Shown here one piece after another: positions 38,476 to 48,781 of a stretch of 64,000 nt of DNA. Under the pieces are notes generated by a model, which was not told the origin of the DNA, did no database searches, and saw nothing but the letters and a program-made list of their open reading frames with translations. A program made the translations under genes and the position numbers. The DNA is taken from positions 10,444-74,443 of the forward strand of contig NZ_JALDTZ010000010.1 of NCBI RefSeq assembly GCF_023109105.1, in the 5' to 3' direction. The stretch is from Streptococcus mitis. Its GTDB lineage: Bacteria; Bacillota; Bacilli; Lactobacillales; Streptococcaceae. Numbering within the stretch: the first letter of the stretch is position 1; every line of letters begins with the position of its first letter.

Positions 38476-38893
38476 TCCATTATTAGAATCTAGACGCGAA
38501 CTTCGTAAATGCGCTTTTCAAGCTCTTATGAGCCTTGAATTCGACACAGATATGGAAACAGCTTGTCACTTTGCCTACACGCATGACCGTGAAGATACAG
38601 ATGTGCAAATCCCTGCCTTTCTTCTAAACTTGGTTTCTGGTGTTCAAGCTCAAAAAGACGAGTTGGATAAACAAATCAACCAGCACCTCAAGTCAGGCTG
38701 GACAGTTGAACGCTTGACCTTGGTCGAAAAAAACTTACTACGCTTGGGTATCTTTGAAATCACTTCATTTGACACACCTCAGCTGGTAGCAGTCAATGAA
38801 GCTATTGAACTCGCTAAGAATTTTTCAGATCAAAAATCAGCCCGCTTTATCAACGGACTGCTTAGTCAATTTGTAACTGAAGAAAATGAATAA
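38468..38893 (+). CDS. nusB: Transcription antitermination factor NusB
   Basis: The 141-residue, all-helical protein binds boxA RNA with ribosomal protein S10 and prevents premature termination of rRNA transcription. Recognisable are [18 protein letters not shown] at the start and [10 protein letters not shown] and [20 protein letters not shown] near the end. It overlaps the asp23 end and closes the efp-asp23-nusB unit. Confidence 0.95.
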   Translation: MTSPLLESRRELRKCAFQALMSLEFDTDMETACHFAYTHDREDTDVQIPAFLLNLVSGVQAQKDELDKQINQHLKSGWTVERLTLVEKNLLRLGIFEITSFDTPQLVAVNEAIELAKNFSDQKSARFINGLLSQFVTEENE

Positions 38894-38895
38894 TC

Positions 38896-38925
38896 GAAAA
38901 GGTGTTTGGTCTTCCAAGCACCTTT
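38896..38925 (+). terminator. Terminator after nusB
   Basis: AAAAGGTGTTTGG pairs with CCAAGCACCTTTT (one G-U) around a 4-nt loop, 3 nt after the stop. Confidence 0.82.
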
Positions 38926-38959
38926 TGACTTTCCCATCTACACAGAGTGAGACCCACAC

Positions 38960-38993
38960 AAAAACTAGAACTGACAGTCAGTTCTAGTTTTTG
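38960..38993. terminator. Terminator of the fatty-acid synthesis cluster
   Basis: A near-perfect palindrome pairs AAAAACTAGAACTGA with TCAGTTCTAGTTTTT around 3 nt. On the minus strand it lies 15 nt after accA and has a T tract, so it ends the cluster. Confidence 0.85.
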
Positions 38994-39007
38994 CGTATTC
39001 TGAAGTA

Positions 39008-39775
39008 TTAGTATTTTCTAAATCGTTGATAGCGTTCTTCCAACAACTCTGCTAGCGGTTTTTGTGAAAGTAAAGCTAGCTCAGCTTGAAGTTCTTTTTT
39101 GACACTCTTAATCAATTCCTTGCTAGAAAGTCCTGCTTCAGAAATCACTTTATCTACCACGTCCATTTCTAACAATTCATGTGAGGTGATTTTCATCAGT
39201 TCTGCCGCTTCCATAGCACGAGTGCCGTCTTTCCATAGAATGGAAGCAAAACCTTCTGGACTGAGAATGGCATAGATGGAATTTTCCAGCATCCAGACAC
39301 GGTCTGCGACTGCTAGAGCCAGAGCCCCACCTGAACCACCTTCACCGATAATGATAGCGATAATCGGAACTTTCAGGTCACTCATTTCCATGAGATTGCG
39401 AGCAATAGCTTCCCCTTGACCACGTTTTTCCGCTCCGACACCAGGATAGGCACCTGCTGTATTGATAAAGGTCACAACTGGACGGCCAAATTTTTCAGCC
39501 TGTTTCATCAACCGTAGGGCCTTGCGGTAGCCTTCTGGATGAGGTTGGCCAAAATTCCGTTTAAGGTTATCTTGTAAACTCTTGCCTTTTTGAATACCAA
39601 CCACTGTTACAGCTTGATCTCCAAGCCAGCCAATACCGCCAACAACTGCACCATCATCACGAAAAGAACGGTCACCGTGTAATTGGATAAATTCATCAAA
39701 AATGCCTGTCGCAAAGTCCAAGGTTGTCAAGCGACTCTGCTCACGCGCTTCTCTGACTATTTTTGCAATATTCAT
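39008..39775 (-). CDS. accA: Acetyl-CoA carboxylase carboxyltransferase subunit alpha
   Basis: With AccD it transfers the carboxyl group from carboxybiotin to acetyl-CoA, giving malonyl-CoA. The 255-residue protein has the crotonase-like fold with the oxyanion-hole segments [17 protein letters not shown] and [17 protein letters not shown]. It is shorter at the N-terminus than the E. coli enzyme, as usual in streptococci. The ATG overlaps the accD stop by 4 nt. It is the last gene of the cluster. Confidence 0.96.
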   Translation of the reverse strand: MNIAKIVREAREQSRLTTLDFATGIFDEFIQLHGDRSFRDDGAVVGGIGWLGDQAVTVVGIQKGKSLQDNLKRNFGQPHPEGYRKALRLMKQAEKFGRPVVTFINTAGAYPGVGAEKRGQGEAIARNLMEMSDLKVPIIAIIIGEGGSGGALALAVADRVWMLENSIYAILSPEGFASILWKDGTRAMEAAELMKITSHELLEMDVVDKVISEAGLSSKELIKSVKKELQAELALLSQKPLAELLEERYQRFRKY

Positions 39776-40638
39776 CTAGGACTCCCTCCGTGCAATCTGA
39801 CTAGGCTAGCAATGGTATCTGGCAAGTCTCTTCTTTTGACAATAGCATCCACAAAGCCATGTTCCAATAGGAATTCTGCCTTTTGGAAATCCTCAGGCAA
39901 GCTTTCACGAACCGTATTTTCAATCACACGACGCCCAGCAAAACCAACCAAGCTCTGTGGTTCAGCCAGAATGATATCGCCTTCCATAGCGAAAGAAGCT
40001 GTTACACCACCTGTCGTTGGATCTGTCAAAATGGTCAGGTAAAAGAGACCAGCATTTGAATGGCGTTTAACCGCTGCAGAAATCTTGGCCATCTGCATGA
40101 GACTCATGATTCCTTCCTGCATACGGGCTCCACCAGAGGCTGTGAAGAGAACAACTGGTAATTGTTCAACAGTCGCATACTCAAACAAACGAGTGATTTT
40201 TTCACCTACAACCGTGCCCATAGAAGCCATGATAAAGTTGGAATCCATAATCCCAAGAGCCACAGTCTGACCCTTAATAAGAGCGGTTCCTGTCACAACA
40301 GCTTCATCCAGCCCTGTTTTTTCACGCATAGCTGCTAGTTTCTTTTGATAACCAGGGAAATGCAAGGGATCCTTACTTTCAATCCCTGTAAACAATTCCT
40401 TGAAGGTTCCCATATCAATTGTCAAAGCCAAGCGTTCTTGGGCAGAAATACGAAAGGTATAGCTACAGTGCGGACAGATACGCTCACTTCCCAGATCCTT
40501 CTGATAGATGGTATGCTTACAGCCTGGACACTGGGAGAATAATTCATCTGGAACCTCTGGCTTGGCTTGAGGTTTTTCCCTAACCGAACGATTGGGATTG
40601 ATTCGAATATACTTATTTTTTTTACTAAATAGAGCCAT
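39772..40638 (-). CDS. accD: Acetyl-CoA carboxylase carboxyltransferase subunit beta
   Basis: This partner of AccA has a four-cysteine zinc finger near the N-terminus ([14 protein letters not shown] and CPHC, about 36-58). The carboxyltransferase core contains [12 protein letters not shown] and [15 protein letters not shown]. Length is 288. It is coupled to accA by a 4-nt overlap and follows accC after about 36 nt. Confidence 0.96.
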   Translation of the reverse strand: MALFSKKNKYIRINPNRSVREKPQAKPEVPDELFSQCPGCKHTIYQKDLGSERICPHCSYTFRISAQERLALTIDMGTFKELFTGIESKDPLHFPGYQKKLAAMREKTGLDEAVVTGTALIKGQTVALGIMDSNFIMASMGTVVGEKITRLFEYATVEQLPVVLFTASGGARMQEGIMSLMQMAKISAAVKRHSNAGLFYLTILTDPTTGGVTASFAMEGDIILAEPQSLVGFAGRRVIENTVRESLPEDFQKAEFLLEHGFVDAIVKRRDLPDTIASLVRLHGGSPR

Positions 40639-40674
40639 TGATTCCCCTTTTCGGTTTAAACTCTTGAAGTCATT

Positions 40675-42042
40675 TTATTCTTTTTCTTGATATTTGGGTA
40701 AGAAGGTTTCCATCAAGAAGGAAGTATCATAATCTCCAGCAATGACATTGCGATCTGAAATGAGGTCAAGCTGGAAATCTGCATTGGTCTGCACCCCTTC
40801 TATCTCTAATTCATAGAGGGCTCGTTGCATTTTCATCAAAGCATCAAAACGATTCTCCCCATGAACGATGACTTTGGCAATCATACTATCATAATAAGGC
40901 GGAATAGTATAGCCTGGATAAACTGCTGAATCCACGCGCAAACCAACTCCTCCACTTGGCAGATAGAGATTGGTAATCTTACCTGGACTAGGAGCAAAGT
41001 TGAAGGCTGGGTTTTCTGCATTGATACGACACTCGATGGCATGACCGCGTAGGACAATATCTTCTTGCTTAACAGACAGAGGCTGACCTGCTGCAATGCG
41101 AATCTGTTCCTTAACGATATCCACGCCTGAAACAAATTCTGTTACTGGATGTTCTACTTGTACACGAGTATTCATTTCCATGAAATAGAAGTTTCCACTG
41201 GCTTCATCAAGAAGAAACTCAATGGTCCCTGCATTCTCATAGCCTACAGACTCTGCAGCGCGAACAGCAGCAGCACCGATTTCATTGCGCAACGTTTTTC
41301 CGATTGCAATCGAAGGACTTTCTTCCAAAACCTTTTGATTATTCCGTTGAAGAGAACAATCCCGTTCCCCCAAGTGAATCACATGTCCATGCTCATCACC
41401 TAGGATTTGAACTTCGATATGACGAGCTGGATAGATGACTCGTTCTATGTACATGGCACCATTGCCATAATTGGCCTTGGCTTCGCTAGAGGCAGTTTCA
41501 AAGGCTGAAACGAGGTCCTCTGGTTTTTCAACCTTACGAATCCCTTTACCACCACCACCTGCTGAAGCCTTGAGCATAACAGGATAGCCAATTTTTTCAG
41601 CAACAATCAAAGCTTCCTCAGAGTTGTGCACTTCTCCATCCGAACCTGGTATAACAGGCACGCCTGCTTTAATCATCTGAGCACGCGCATTAATCTTGTC
41701 TCCCATCATATCCATAACATGACCAGATGGACCGATAAACTTGATACCAACTTCTTCACACATGGTTGCAAATTTGGAATTTTCACTGAGAAATCCAAAA
41801 CCTGGGTGAATGGCTTCTGCCTCAGTCAAGACTGCAGCTGATAGAACCGCATTGATATTGAGATAAGACTCTGTTGCCTTGCCAGGACCGATACAAACTG
41901 CTTCATCTGCCAAAAGCGTATGAAGGGCTTCCTTATCAGCAGTTGAATAAACTGCTACCGTCTCAATCCCCAATTCACGCGCTGCACGGATAATCCGAAC
42001 CGCAATTTCACCTCGATTGGCAATTAAAATTTTTCGAAACAT
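40675..42042 (-). CDS. accC: Acetyl-CoA carboxylase biotin carboxylase subunit
   Basis: The enzyme carboxylates biotin on AccB with bicarbonate and ATP. The 455-residue ATP-grasp protein opens KILIANRGEIAVRIIRAA. The glycine-rich lid KASAGGGGKGIR (about 159-170) and the catalytic EMNTRVQVEHPVTE (about 288-301) are intact. It lies 11 nt downstream of fabZ. Confidence 0.97.
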   Translation of the reverse strand: MFRKILIANRGEIAVRIIRAARELGIETVAVYSTADKEALHTLLADEAVCIGPGKATESYLNINAVLSAAVLTEAEAIHPGFGFLSENSKFATMCEEVGIKFIGPSGHVMDMMGDKINARAQMIKAGVPVIPGSDGEVHNSEEALIVAEKIGYPVMLKASAGGGGKGIRKVEKPEDLVSAFETASSEAKANYGNGAMYIERVIYPARHIEVQILGDEHGHVIHLGERDCSLQRNNQKVLEESPSIAIGKTLRNEIGAAAVRAAESVGYENAGTIEFLLDEASGNFYFMEMNTRVQVEHPVTEFVSGVDIVKEQIRIAAGQPLSVKQEDIVLRGHAIECRINAENPAFNFAPSPGKITNLYLPSGGVGLRVDSAVYPGYTIPPYYDSMIAKVIVHGENRFDALMKMQRALYELEIEGVQTNADFQLDLISDRNVIAGDYDTSFLMETFLPKYQEKE

Positions 42043-42053
42043 GGAGAACCTCC

Positions 42054-42476
42054 TTAGTTCCCTATTGCAAAGGTAAGAGTACCACTAGCTGCAAGCTTAC
42101 CATCCACTTCAGCCTTTGCTTCAACCACAGCAATTGTGCCACGACGTTTTACAAAGGTTGCTGTCATAAGCAATTGATCTCCAGGTACAACTTGCTTCTT
42201 GAATTTGACCTTGTCCATACCAGCGTAAAAGACAAGTTTTCCTTTATTTTCAGGTTTTGATAACTCCAAGACACCAGCTGTTTGCGCCAAGGCTTCCATA
42301 ATCAGAACACCTGGCATCACTGGATATTGAGGGAAATGGCCGTTAAAGAAGGGCTCATTGATGGTCACATTTTTGATAGCAACAATGGTATCCTCGCTCA
42401 CTTCCAAGACACGATCAACTAGGAGCATAGGATAACGGTGGGGAAGAGCTTCTTTGATTCCTTGAATATCGATCAT
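42054..42476 (-). CDS. fabZ: 3-hydroxyacyl-ACP dehydratase FabZ
   Basis: The 140-residue hot-dog-fold enzyme removes water from 3-hydroxyacyl-ACP. The catalytic His is in [19 protein letters not shown], where the Glu of the next helix completes the pair. In streptococci FabZ cannot isomerise to make unsaturated chains; that job falls to FabM upstream in this cluster. The start overlaps the accB stop by 4 nt. Confidence 0.96.
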   Translation of the reverse strand: MIDIQGIKEALPHRYPMLLVDRVLEVSEDTIVAIKNVTINEPFFNGHFPQYPVMPGVLIMEALAQTAGVLELSKPENKGKLVFYAGMDKVKFKKQVVPGDQLLMTATFVKRRGTIAVVEAKAEVDGKLAASGTLTFAIGN

Positions 42477-42958
42477 TTGATACGTACCAACCCTTTACCA
42501 AACTCAACCATCTCTTCGTTAGAAACGAGAATTTCCGTTACCACACCATCCTTAGGAGCTGGGATTTCATTCATGACTTTCATGGCTTCGATAATCACCA
42601 ATGTTTGACCTTTTTTGACACTATCACCAACTGTGACGAAGGCAGGTTTATCTGGACCAGCAGCCAAGTAAGCCACCCCAACAAGTGGGCTCTCTACAAC
42701 ATCTCCCTCAGCAACTACACTTGCTTCAGCTGGAGCTGGAACTTCTTCTGCTACAGTCTCTGCTGGAGCAGATGTAGTAGCTACTGGACTCGGGGTTGCT
42801 GTAACTTGCGCTGGAGCTACTTGAGCTGCAACTTCAGGCACAAGTCTAGCTTCATTCTTGCTAAACTGCAACTCATCCGTCCCGTTCTTATAAGAAAATT
42901 CTCTCAAACTTGATTGGTCAAATTGAGCCATCAAGTCTTTAATATCGTTTAAATTCAT
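42473..42958 (-). CDS. accB: Acetyl-CoA carboxylase biotin carboxyl carrier protein
   Basis: The 161-residue carrier has a short N-terminal domain, a flexible Ala/Pro/Val/Thr-rich linker (about 43-88) and a C-terminal biotinyl domain. Its biotin attachment motif is IEAMKVMNE, with the lysine at about 127. Its overlap with fabZ and 2-nt gap from fabF show tight coupling. Confidence 0.96.
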   Translation of the reverse strand: MNLNDIKDLMAQFDQSSLREFSYKNGTDELQFSKNEARLVPEVAAQVAPAQVTATPSPVATTSAPAETVAEEVPAPAEASVVAEGDVVESPLVGVAYLAAGPDKPAFVTVGDSVKKGQTLVIIEAMKVMNEIPAPKDGVVTEILVSNEEMVEFGKGLVRIK

Positions 42959-42960
42959 AC

Positions 42961-44196
42961 TTATTTATTCTCCCAACGTTTGAAAGCAAGAACTGCATTG
43001 TGACCACCAAAACCAAAGGTATTTGAAATAGCGTATGGAATTTCTTGCTCCAAGCCTTGTCCGTAAACGACATTGGCTTCGATATAATCTGATACTTCAC
43101 TTGTTCCAGCTGTCATTGGTACAAAGTTATGACGCATAGCTTCGATGGTTACGATAGCTTCTACTGCACCTGCAGCCCCTAGCAAATGTCCTGTGAAAGA
43201 CTTGGTTGATGATACAGGTACTTCCTTACCAAGAACAGCTACGATGGCACCACTTTCTCCTTTTTCGTTAGCAGGAGTTGACGTTCCGTGAGCATTGACA
43301 TAGGCTACTTGCTCTGGAGAAATCTCAGCTTCTTCCAAGGCCAGTTTGATGGCCTTGATAGCACCCTGACCTTCTGGATGCGGAGAAGTCATATGGTAGG
43401 CATCACAGGTATTTCCGTAACCAACTACTTCGGCAAGGATCGTTGCTCCACGTTTTTCCGCATGTTCAAGGCTTTCAAGAACCAACATCCCTGAACCTTC
43501 ACCCATAACAAACCCATTGCGGTCCTTATCAAATGGGATAGAAGCACGACTTGGATCCTCTGTAGTAGAGAGAGCTGTCAGGGCTTGGAAACCAGCAATC
43601 GCAAAAGGTGTAATAGAGGCTTCTGAACCACCTACCAACATAACATCTTGGAAGCCAAACTTAATTGAGCGGAAAGCATCTCCAATTGCGTCATTTGATG
43701 AAGCGCAGGCAGTATTGATGGATTTGCAAACACCGTTTGCTCCAAAACGCATGGCAACATTTCCTGAAGCCATATTTGGTAAGGCTTTTGGAAGGGTTAA
43801 TGGTTTCACACGTTTTGGTCCTTTATCATTTAGGCGAAGCACTTGATCTTCAATTTCCTTGATTCCACCAATACCAGAAGCCACGATAACACCAAAACGA
43901 TCTTTATCAAGAGCCTCTACATCTAAATTGGCATGATTGACAGCCTCTTGAGCCGCATACAAGGCATATAAAGAATAGTTATCAAAACGATTGGTATCTT
44001 TCTTTACAAAGTATTTATCAAAAGGAAAATCTTGAATTTCTGCCGCATTATGCACATCAAAGTCACTATGATCAAATTTTGTAATTGGACCAATTCCGAT
44101 TTTTCCAGTTGTCAAACTATTCCAAAATTCTTCTGGTGTATTTCCGATTGGAGATGTTACTCCATAACCTGTTACTACTACGCGATTTAGTTTCAT
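42961..44196 (-). CDS. fabF: 3-oxoacyl-ACP synthase II
   Basis: This condensing enzyme extends acyl-ACP with malonyl-ACP. The Cys-His-His triad is visible in SINTACASSNDA, NAHGTSTPANE and KSFTGHLLGAAG, and FGFGGHNA closes the fold. The ATG at 44196, which follows GAGGTG, is chosen as start (411 residues, MKLNRVVVTGYG); an in-frame GTG three codons upstream overlaps the RBS. Confidence 0.97.
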   Translation of the reverse strand: MKLNRVVVTGYGVTSPIGNTPEEFWNSLTTGKIGIGPITKFDHSDFDVHNAAEIQDFPFDKYFVKKDTNRFDNYSLYALYAAQEAVNHANLDVEALDKDRFGVIVASGIGGIKEIEDQVLRLNDKGPKRVKPLTLPKALPNMASGNVAMRFGANGVCKSINTACASSNDAIGDAFRSIKFGFQDVMLVGGSEASITPFAIAGFQALTALSTTEDPSRASIPFDKDRNGFVMGEGSGMLVLESLEHAEKRGATILAEVVGYGNTCDAYHMTSPHPEGQGAIKAIKLALEEAEISPEQVAYVNAHGTSTPANEKGESGAIVAVLGKEVPVSSTKSFTGHLLGAAGAVEAIVTIEAMRHNFVPMTAGTSEVSDYIEANVVYGQGLEQEIPYAISNTFGFGGHNAVLAFKRWENK

Positions 44197-44217
44197 CTTT
44201 TTCACCTCTAGCTTCTG

Positions 44218-44949
44218 CTACATACTTAAGCCACCATCAATGGCAACCACTTGACCAGTTAGATAATCTTGGCCTGCTAAAAATACTGTTAAATCTGCAA
44301 CCTGCTCTGCCTGCCCAAATGCTTTCATAGGAATTTGCGCCAGCATGGCATCTTTCACCTTGTCTGATAAAACAGCTGTCATATCGGACTCAATCATTCC
44401 AGGTGCAATAGCATTAACTCTGATATTGCGATTGGCCACTTCACGGGCCACAGACTTGGTAAAACCAATCAAACCAGCCTTAGAAGCAGCATAGTTAGCT
44501 TGACCGATATTTCCCATCAAACCAACAACACTAGACATATTAATGATAGCACCTTCTCTAGCTTTTATCATCGGCTTCAAGACTGATTGTGTCATGTTAA
44601 AGGCACCAGTCAGGTTAACCTTGAGAACTTTTTCAAAGTCTGCTTCTGTCATCTTGAGCATAAGGGTATCTTGGGTAATCCCTGCATTGTTGACCAAAAC
44701 ATCAACTGAACCCATCTCTGCAATAGCTTGATCAACCATACGCTTAGCGTCTGCAAAGTCTGACACATCTCCTGAAATGGGAACCACTTTGACACCATAG
44801 TTTGAAAACTCAGCTAGCAAGTCCTCTGAGATTGCCCCACGACTGTTTAAGACAATGTTGGCTCCTGCTTGAGCAAACTTGTGGGCGATAGCAAGACCAA
44901 TTCCACGACTCGAACCGGTAATAAAGATATTTTTATTTTTTAGTTGCAT
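44218..44949 (-). CDS. fabG: 3-oxoacyl-ACP reductase
   Basis: This NADPH-dependent short-chain dehydrogenase has the cofactor loop TGSSRGIGLAIA (11-22), NNAGITQD, the catalytic Ser in INMSSVVGLMG and the Tyr-x3-Lys in NYAASKAGLIG (about 151-155). The 243-residue length is standard. It lies between fabD and fabF. Confidence 0.97.
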   Translation of the reverse strand: MQLKNKNIFITGSSRGIGLAIAHKFAQAGANIVLNSRGAISEDLLAEFSNYGVKVVPISGDVSDFADAKRMVDQAIAEMGSVDVLVNNAGITQDTLMLKMTEADFEKVLKVNLTGAFNMTQSVLKPMIKAREGAIINMSSVVGLMGNIGQANYAASKAGLIGFTKSVAREVANRNIRVNAIAPGMIESDMTAVLSDKVKDAMLAQIPMKAFGQAEQVADLTVFLAGQDYLTGQVVAIDGGLSM

Positions 44950-44989
44950 TCTGTTCTCCTGTTTCCTTTTATATTTATGGGAGAAGGGA

Positions 44990-45913
44990 TTACTCGTTTT
45001 CTAACAAGGCTTCCAAGCTAGCCTGATCTTCAACATTGGCTAGTTTAGCTGTCTTATCAATTTTTTTGACAAAGCCTGACAAAACTTTCCCCGGTCCAAT
45101 CTCGATAAAGTTGGTGATGCCTGCTTCTTGCATGGCCCCAATGCTTTCATAGAAACGAACTGGCTCCTTGACCTGACGCGTCAAGAGTTGAGCAATGTCT
45201 TCTTTTTGCATAATTGCAGCCTCTGTATTGCCGACTAGGGGGCAAGTAAAATCTGAAAAACTTACTTGAGCTAGAGTTTCAGCTAGTTTCTGGCTAGCAG
45301 GCTCAAGGAGAGCGGTATGAAAAGGCCCTGACACCTTGAGAGGAATCAAGCGTTTGGCACCTGCTTCTTGCAAGAGTTCAACAGCTCGATCAACTGCAGT
45401 CACTTCTCCACCAATCACGATTTGTGCAGGTGTATTATAGTTGGCTGGAGTAACCACTCCAAGTTCAGAAGCTTTTTGACAAGCTTCTTCAATAATCTCT
45501 ACTGGCGTATTGAGAACAGCCACCATCTTACCAGAGCCAGCAGGAGCCGCTTCTTCCATATAGGCTCCACGCTTAGCAACCAAGGCAACCGCATCTTCAA
45601 AATCCAAGGCGCCACTGGCCACCAAGGCAGAGTATTCCCCAAGAGACAAACCAGCAACCATATCAGGCTGATATCCCTTTTCTTGCAATAAACGATAAAT
45701 AGCAACTGAAGTCGCTAAAATAGCTGGTTGCGTATAGCGGGTCTGATTGAGTTTTTCTTCTTCCCTATCAATGAGATGACGCAAATCATAACCGAGTACC
45801 TGACTCGCTTGATCAATCGTTTCTTTGACAATAGGGTAGTGATCATATAGATCACGGCCCATACCTAGATACTGGGCACCTTGGCCAGCAAATAAAAAGG
45901 CTGTTTTAGTCAT
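44990..45913 (-). CDS. fabD: Malonyl-CoA:ACP transacylase
   Basis: It loads malonyl groups on ACP. The 307-residue protein begins TKTAFLFAGQGAQYLGMG. The active-site Ser is in AGLSLGEYSALVA (about residue 92), a Ser within the G-x-S-x-G motif, and the catalytic His is in SGPFHTALLEP. The start overlaps the fabK end by 8 nt. Confidence 0.96.
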   Translation of the reverse strand: MTKTAFLFAGQGAQYLGMGRDLYDHYPIVKETIDQASQVLGYDLRHLIDREEEKLNQTRYTQPAILATSVAIYRLLQEKGYQPDMVAGLSLGEYSALVASGALDFEDAVALVAKRGAYMEEAAPAGSGKMVAVLNTPVEIIEEACQKASELGVVTPANYNTPAQIVIGGEVTAVDRAVELLQEAGAKRLIPLKVSGPFHTALLEPASQKLAETLAQVSFSDFTCPLVGNTEAAIMQKEDIAQLLTRQVKEPVRFYESIGAMQEAGITNFIEIGPGKVLSGFVKKIDKTAKLANVEDQASLEALLENE

Positions 45914-46880
45914 TTCTTACAACTCCTGCCCAACGAGAGGCTTCTTCTTGAATTTTCTTAGCTGCTCCGTAATACAAATCTTTTAGGATTTCTTCAACGG
46001 TTTCTTCTTTGGAAACAAGGCCTGCAATTTGACCTGCCATAACAGATCCACCATCCACATCTCCGTGAACAACCGCTTTGGCTAGAGCACCTGCTCCCAT
46101 TTGCTCAAAAATTTCCAAATCTGGATTTTCTTGTTTAAAGGCATCTTTTTCAGCTTGTTCAAAATCACGAGTCAATTGATTTTTGATAGCACGAACTGCG
46201 TGTCCAAAATGTTGTGCTGAAATTGTTGTATCAATATCACGAGCTTTTAAAATTTTAGCCTTATAGTTTGGATGAGCGTTTGATTCTTTAGCAACTACGA
46301 AACGAGTTCCTACTTGCACAGCTTCTGCACCAAGCATAAATCCAGCTGCTGCTCCCTCACCGTCTGCAATACCACCTGCAGCGATAACAGGAATTGAAAC
46401 AGCCGCTGCAACTTGACGAACCAAGGTCATGGTTGTTAATTTACCAATGTGACCACCAGCTTCCATTCCTTCTGCAATAACGGCATCCGCACCGATTTTT
46501 TCCATGCGTTTAGCTAGGGCAACACTTGGTACAACTGGAATAACCGTAATACCAGCAGCATGAAATCGTTCCATGTATTTACTTGGATTTCCTGCGCCTG
46601 TTGTGACCACCTTAACACCTTCCTCGATAACGAGGTCTACAATATCTTCCACAAAGGGAGACAAGAGCATGATGTTGACACCAAAGGGTTTATCAGTCAA
46701 TGATTTGATTTTATCAATATTTGCCTTGACAACTTCTTTTGGGGCATTCCCCCCACCGATAATGCCTAGTCCTCCAGCCTTGGAAACAGCCCCTGCCAAA
46801 TCACCATCAGCAACCCAGGCCATCCCTCCTTGAAAAATAGGATAATCAATGTTCAATAATTCTGTAATACGCGTTTTCAT
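45906..46880 (-). CDS. fabK: Enoyl-ACP reductase II, FMN-dependent
   Basis: FabK is the streptococcal, triclosan-insensitive enoyl reductase that replaces FabI. The 324-residue TIM-barrel flavoprotein of the nitronate monooxygenase-like family opens with a conserved TELLNIDYPIFQGGMAWVAD segment. It has the FMN phosphate-binding stretches VIPVIAAGGIADG and GAEAVQVGTRFV and the catalytic His in EGMEAGGHIGK. A FabT-type palindrome lies about 50 bp upstream, so it is likely to be controlled separately from acpP. Confidence 0.96.
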   Translation of the reverse strand: MKTRITELLNIDYPIFQGGMAWVADGDLAGAVSKAGGLGIIGGGNAPKEVVKANIDKIKSLTDKPFGVNIMLLSPFVEDIVDLVIEEGVKVVTTGAGNPSKYMERFHAAGITVIPVVPSVALAKRMEKIGADAVIAEGMEAGGHIGKLTTMTLVRQVAAAVSIPVIAAGGIADGEGAAAGFMLGAEAVQVGTRFVVAKESNAHPNYKAKILKARDIDTTISAQHFGHAVRAIKNQLTRDFEQAEKDAFKQENPDLEIFEQMGAGALAKAVVHGDVDGGSVMAGQIAGLVSKEETVEEILKDLYYGAAKKIQEEASRWAGVVRND

Positions 46881-46926
46881 AGTGCCTCCATCGTTTCTTG
46901 CTTACGTAATAGTTCGATATCGTCAT

Positions 46927-46943
46927 AATTTGACAATCAAACT
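46927..46943. promoter_or_regulatory. FabT-type operator upstream of fabK
   Basis: AATTTGACAATCAAACT is an imperfect palindrome (6 of 7 positions per arm) of the TTTGA-N-TCAAA type bound by the MarR-family repressor FabT in streptococci. It lies in the 116-bp acpP-fabK gap, which is otherwise AT-rich. Confidence 0.68.
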
Positions 46944-46996
46944 ATTGCCTAAACAAGAGGGAGCGGGTTTCCCTACTCCTTCTATCCATATTCTGT

Positions 46997-47221
46997 TTAT
47001 TTTGTTTGCTCTTCAACGTAGGCAACCAAGTCACCAACTGTTTTCAAGTCATCTTCTGCTTCGATTTGGATATCAAAAGCATCTTCAATTTCTGAGATTA
47101 CTTGGAACAAGTCCAATGAATCTGCATCCAAATCATCAAAAGTTGATTCAAGTGTTACTTCTGATGCATCTTTTCCAAGTTCTTCAACGATAATTTCTTG
47201 TACTTTTTCAAATACTGCCAT
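46997..47221 (-). CDS. acpP: Acyl carrier protein
   Basis: The 74-residue acidic four-helix protein carries growing acyl chains on a phosphopantetheine arm. The attachment serine is in [13 protein letters not shown] (about residue 37). The RBS is AAAGGAG. It lies 58 nt downstream of fabH. Confidence 0.96.
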   Translation of the reverse strand: MAVFEKVQEIIVEELGKDASEVTLESTFDDLDADSLDLFQVISEIEDAFDIQIEAEDDLKTVGDLVAYVEEQTK

Positions 47222-47279
47222 GATAGGACTCCTTTAAAATAAATAGTTTTTTATAACAATGTGTTCACCACATGATTAC

Positions 47280-48254
47280 CTAAATTGTAAGAATGAGTGT
47301 GCCCCAGGTCAAGCCTCCACCGAAGCCTGATAGCAGAACAGTCTGGCTTCCATCTAAACGGATGAGACCTTGTTCTACACACTCTGAAAGTAAAATCGGG
47401 ATACTGGCTGCACTGGTGTTCCCATATTCCATCATATTGGCTGGAAGTTTAGCTCGGTCGACACCGATTTTTCTAGCCATTTTATCCAAGATACGGTCAT
47501 TAGCCTGATGAAGTAGCAGATAATCCAAGTCTGTCGCCTCTATAGGAGATTCAGCAATAGTCTGTTTGATAGACTTAGCAACATCTCGAATAGCAAAATC
47601 AAAGACTGCGCGTCCATCCATCTTCAAAAATGAATCTGCATTTTCTTGATTTGAAAATGGAGAATTCAAGCCTGAATATCCATACGTCAGACATTCACTA
47701 CGACTTCCATCGCTATTGAGGCTCTCAGCCAAGAAATGCTCTTGCTCGCTAGCTTCTAGCAAGACACCACCAGCACCATCTCCAAACAAAACAGCTGTAG
47801 ATCGGTCTGACCAATCGACTGCTTTAGAGAGGGTTTCACTACCAATCACCAAGCCTTTTTGAAAGCGACCAGAAGCGATAAACTTTTCAGCAGTTGAAAG
47901 AGCAAATACAAATCCACTGCAAGCAGCTGTTAGGTCAAAAGCAAAAGCTTTTCTTGCACCAATATTGGCTTGGACACGAGCAGCTGTAGAGGGCATCATC
48001 GAATCTGGAGTAATGGTAGCTAGGATGATAAAATCCAACTCCTCTCCTGAAATTTCAGCTTTTGCCATCAGTTTCTTAGCAACCTCTGTAGCCAAATCAC
48101 TAGTAGATTCTGTTCTTGAGATATGCCTTTGTCGTATTCCCGTCCGACTTGAAATCCACTCATCATTGGTATCCATAATCTGAGCCAAATCATGATTTGT
48201 AACCACTTGCTCTGGCACATAATGAGCAACCTGGCTTATTTTTGCAAAAGCCAT
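47280..48254 (-). CDS. fabH: 3-oxoacyl-ACP synthase III
   Basis: It starts each chain by condensing acetyl-CoA with malonyl-ACP. The 324-residue protein has Cys in [12 protein letters not shown] (about 112), His in [10 protein letters not shown] and Asn in [10 protein letters not shown]. Its ATG shares a base with the fabT stop (TAATG), so repressor and first enzyme are co-translated. Confidence 0.97.
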   Translation of the reverse strand: MAFAKISQVAHYVPEQVVTNHDLAQIMDTNDEWISSRTGIRQRHISRTESTSDLATEVAKKLMAKAEISGEELDFIILATITPDSMMPSTAARVQANIGARKAFAFDLTAACSGFVFALSTAEKFIASGRFQKGLVIGSETLSKAVDWSDRSTAVLFGDGAGGVLLEASEQEHFLAESLNSDGSRSECLTYGYSGLNSPFSNQENADSFLKMDGRAVFDFAIRDVAKSIKQTIAESPIEATDLDYLLLHQANDRILDKMARKIGVDRAKLPANMMEYGNTSAASIPILLSECVEQGLIRLDGSQTVLLSGFGGGLTWGTLILTI

Positions 48255-48688
48255 TATTTCAAATCCTCCAAAAATTGGTAAAGATTAGTCAAACCTTTGC
48301 TCATAACAGCAATTTCTTCCTCGCTCATGTCATCAATGATTTTTTCAACCATGGCCTTGTGGAAGCGTTTATGTAGCCTATGAACCAAGCGACCTTTCTT
48401 TGTCAAATGCAGATGCACCACACGTCGATCATGCTCTGAACGAATGCGTTCAATGTAACCCTTGCGTTCGAGATTATTCAAACTAGTCGTCACTGTCCCA
48501 AGAGTCACCATCAACTCTTTTGACACTTGACTTGGTGTCACATCTGGAACTTTTCCAATCACATCAATCGTATGCATTTCTTTGATGGAGATATCCTTGA
48601 AACGACTACCTCTCAAGCTAACTTCCTCGATAACGAGGACATTGTTAAATATAGATGTTAAATATTCATTAATTCGTTGGTAGTCCAA
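48254..48688 (-). CDS. fabT: Fatty-acid biosynthesis repressor, MarR family
   Basis: The 144-residue winged-helix regulator represses the cluster when acyl-ACP is abundant. The helix-turn-helix reads [19 protein letters not shown] (about 53-71) and the wing has the basic [17 protein letters not shown] consensus promoter in the 93-bp gap after fabM drives fabT-fabH, and TTTGA-type half-sites flank its -10 box, so autoregulation is likely. Confidence 0.94.
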   Translation of the reverse strand: MDYQRINEYLTSIFNNVLVIEEVSLRGSRFKDISIKEMHTIDVIGKVPDVTPSQVSKELMVTLGTVTTSLNNLERKGYIERIRSEHDRRVVHLHLTKKGRLVHRLHKRFHKAMVEKIIDDMSEEEIAVMSKGLTNLYQFLEDLK

Positions 48689-48744
48689 TCTTTCCTTCCC
48701 TCCTTTTCAAAAAAACTTTTAGAATCAAAACATTTGACAAGAGA

Positions 48745-48773
48745 ATTATATCAAACTTCAAAGAATGGTGCAA
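48745..48773 (-). promoter_or_regulatory. fabT-fabH promoter with FabT-like half-sites
   Basis: On the minus strand TTGCAC (48768-48773), a 17-bp spacer and TATAAT (48745-48750). The half-site AGTTTGAT abuts the -10, and TGTCAAATG follows 10 bp further, as expected for repression by FabT. Confidence 0.7.
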
Positions 48774-48781
48774 GTATTTTT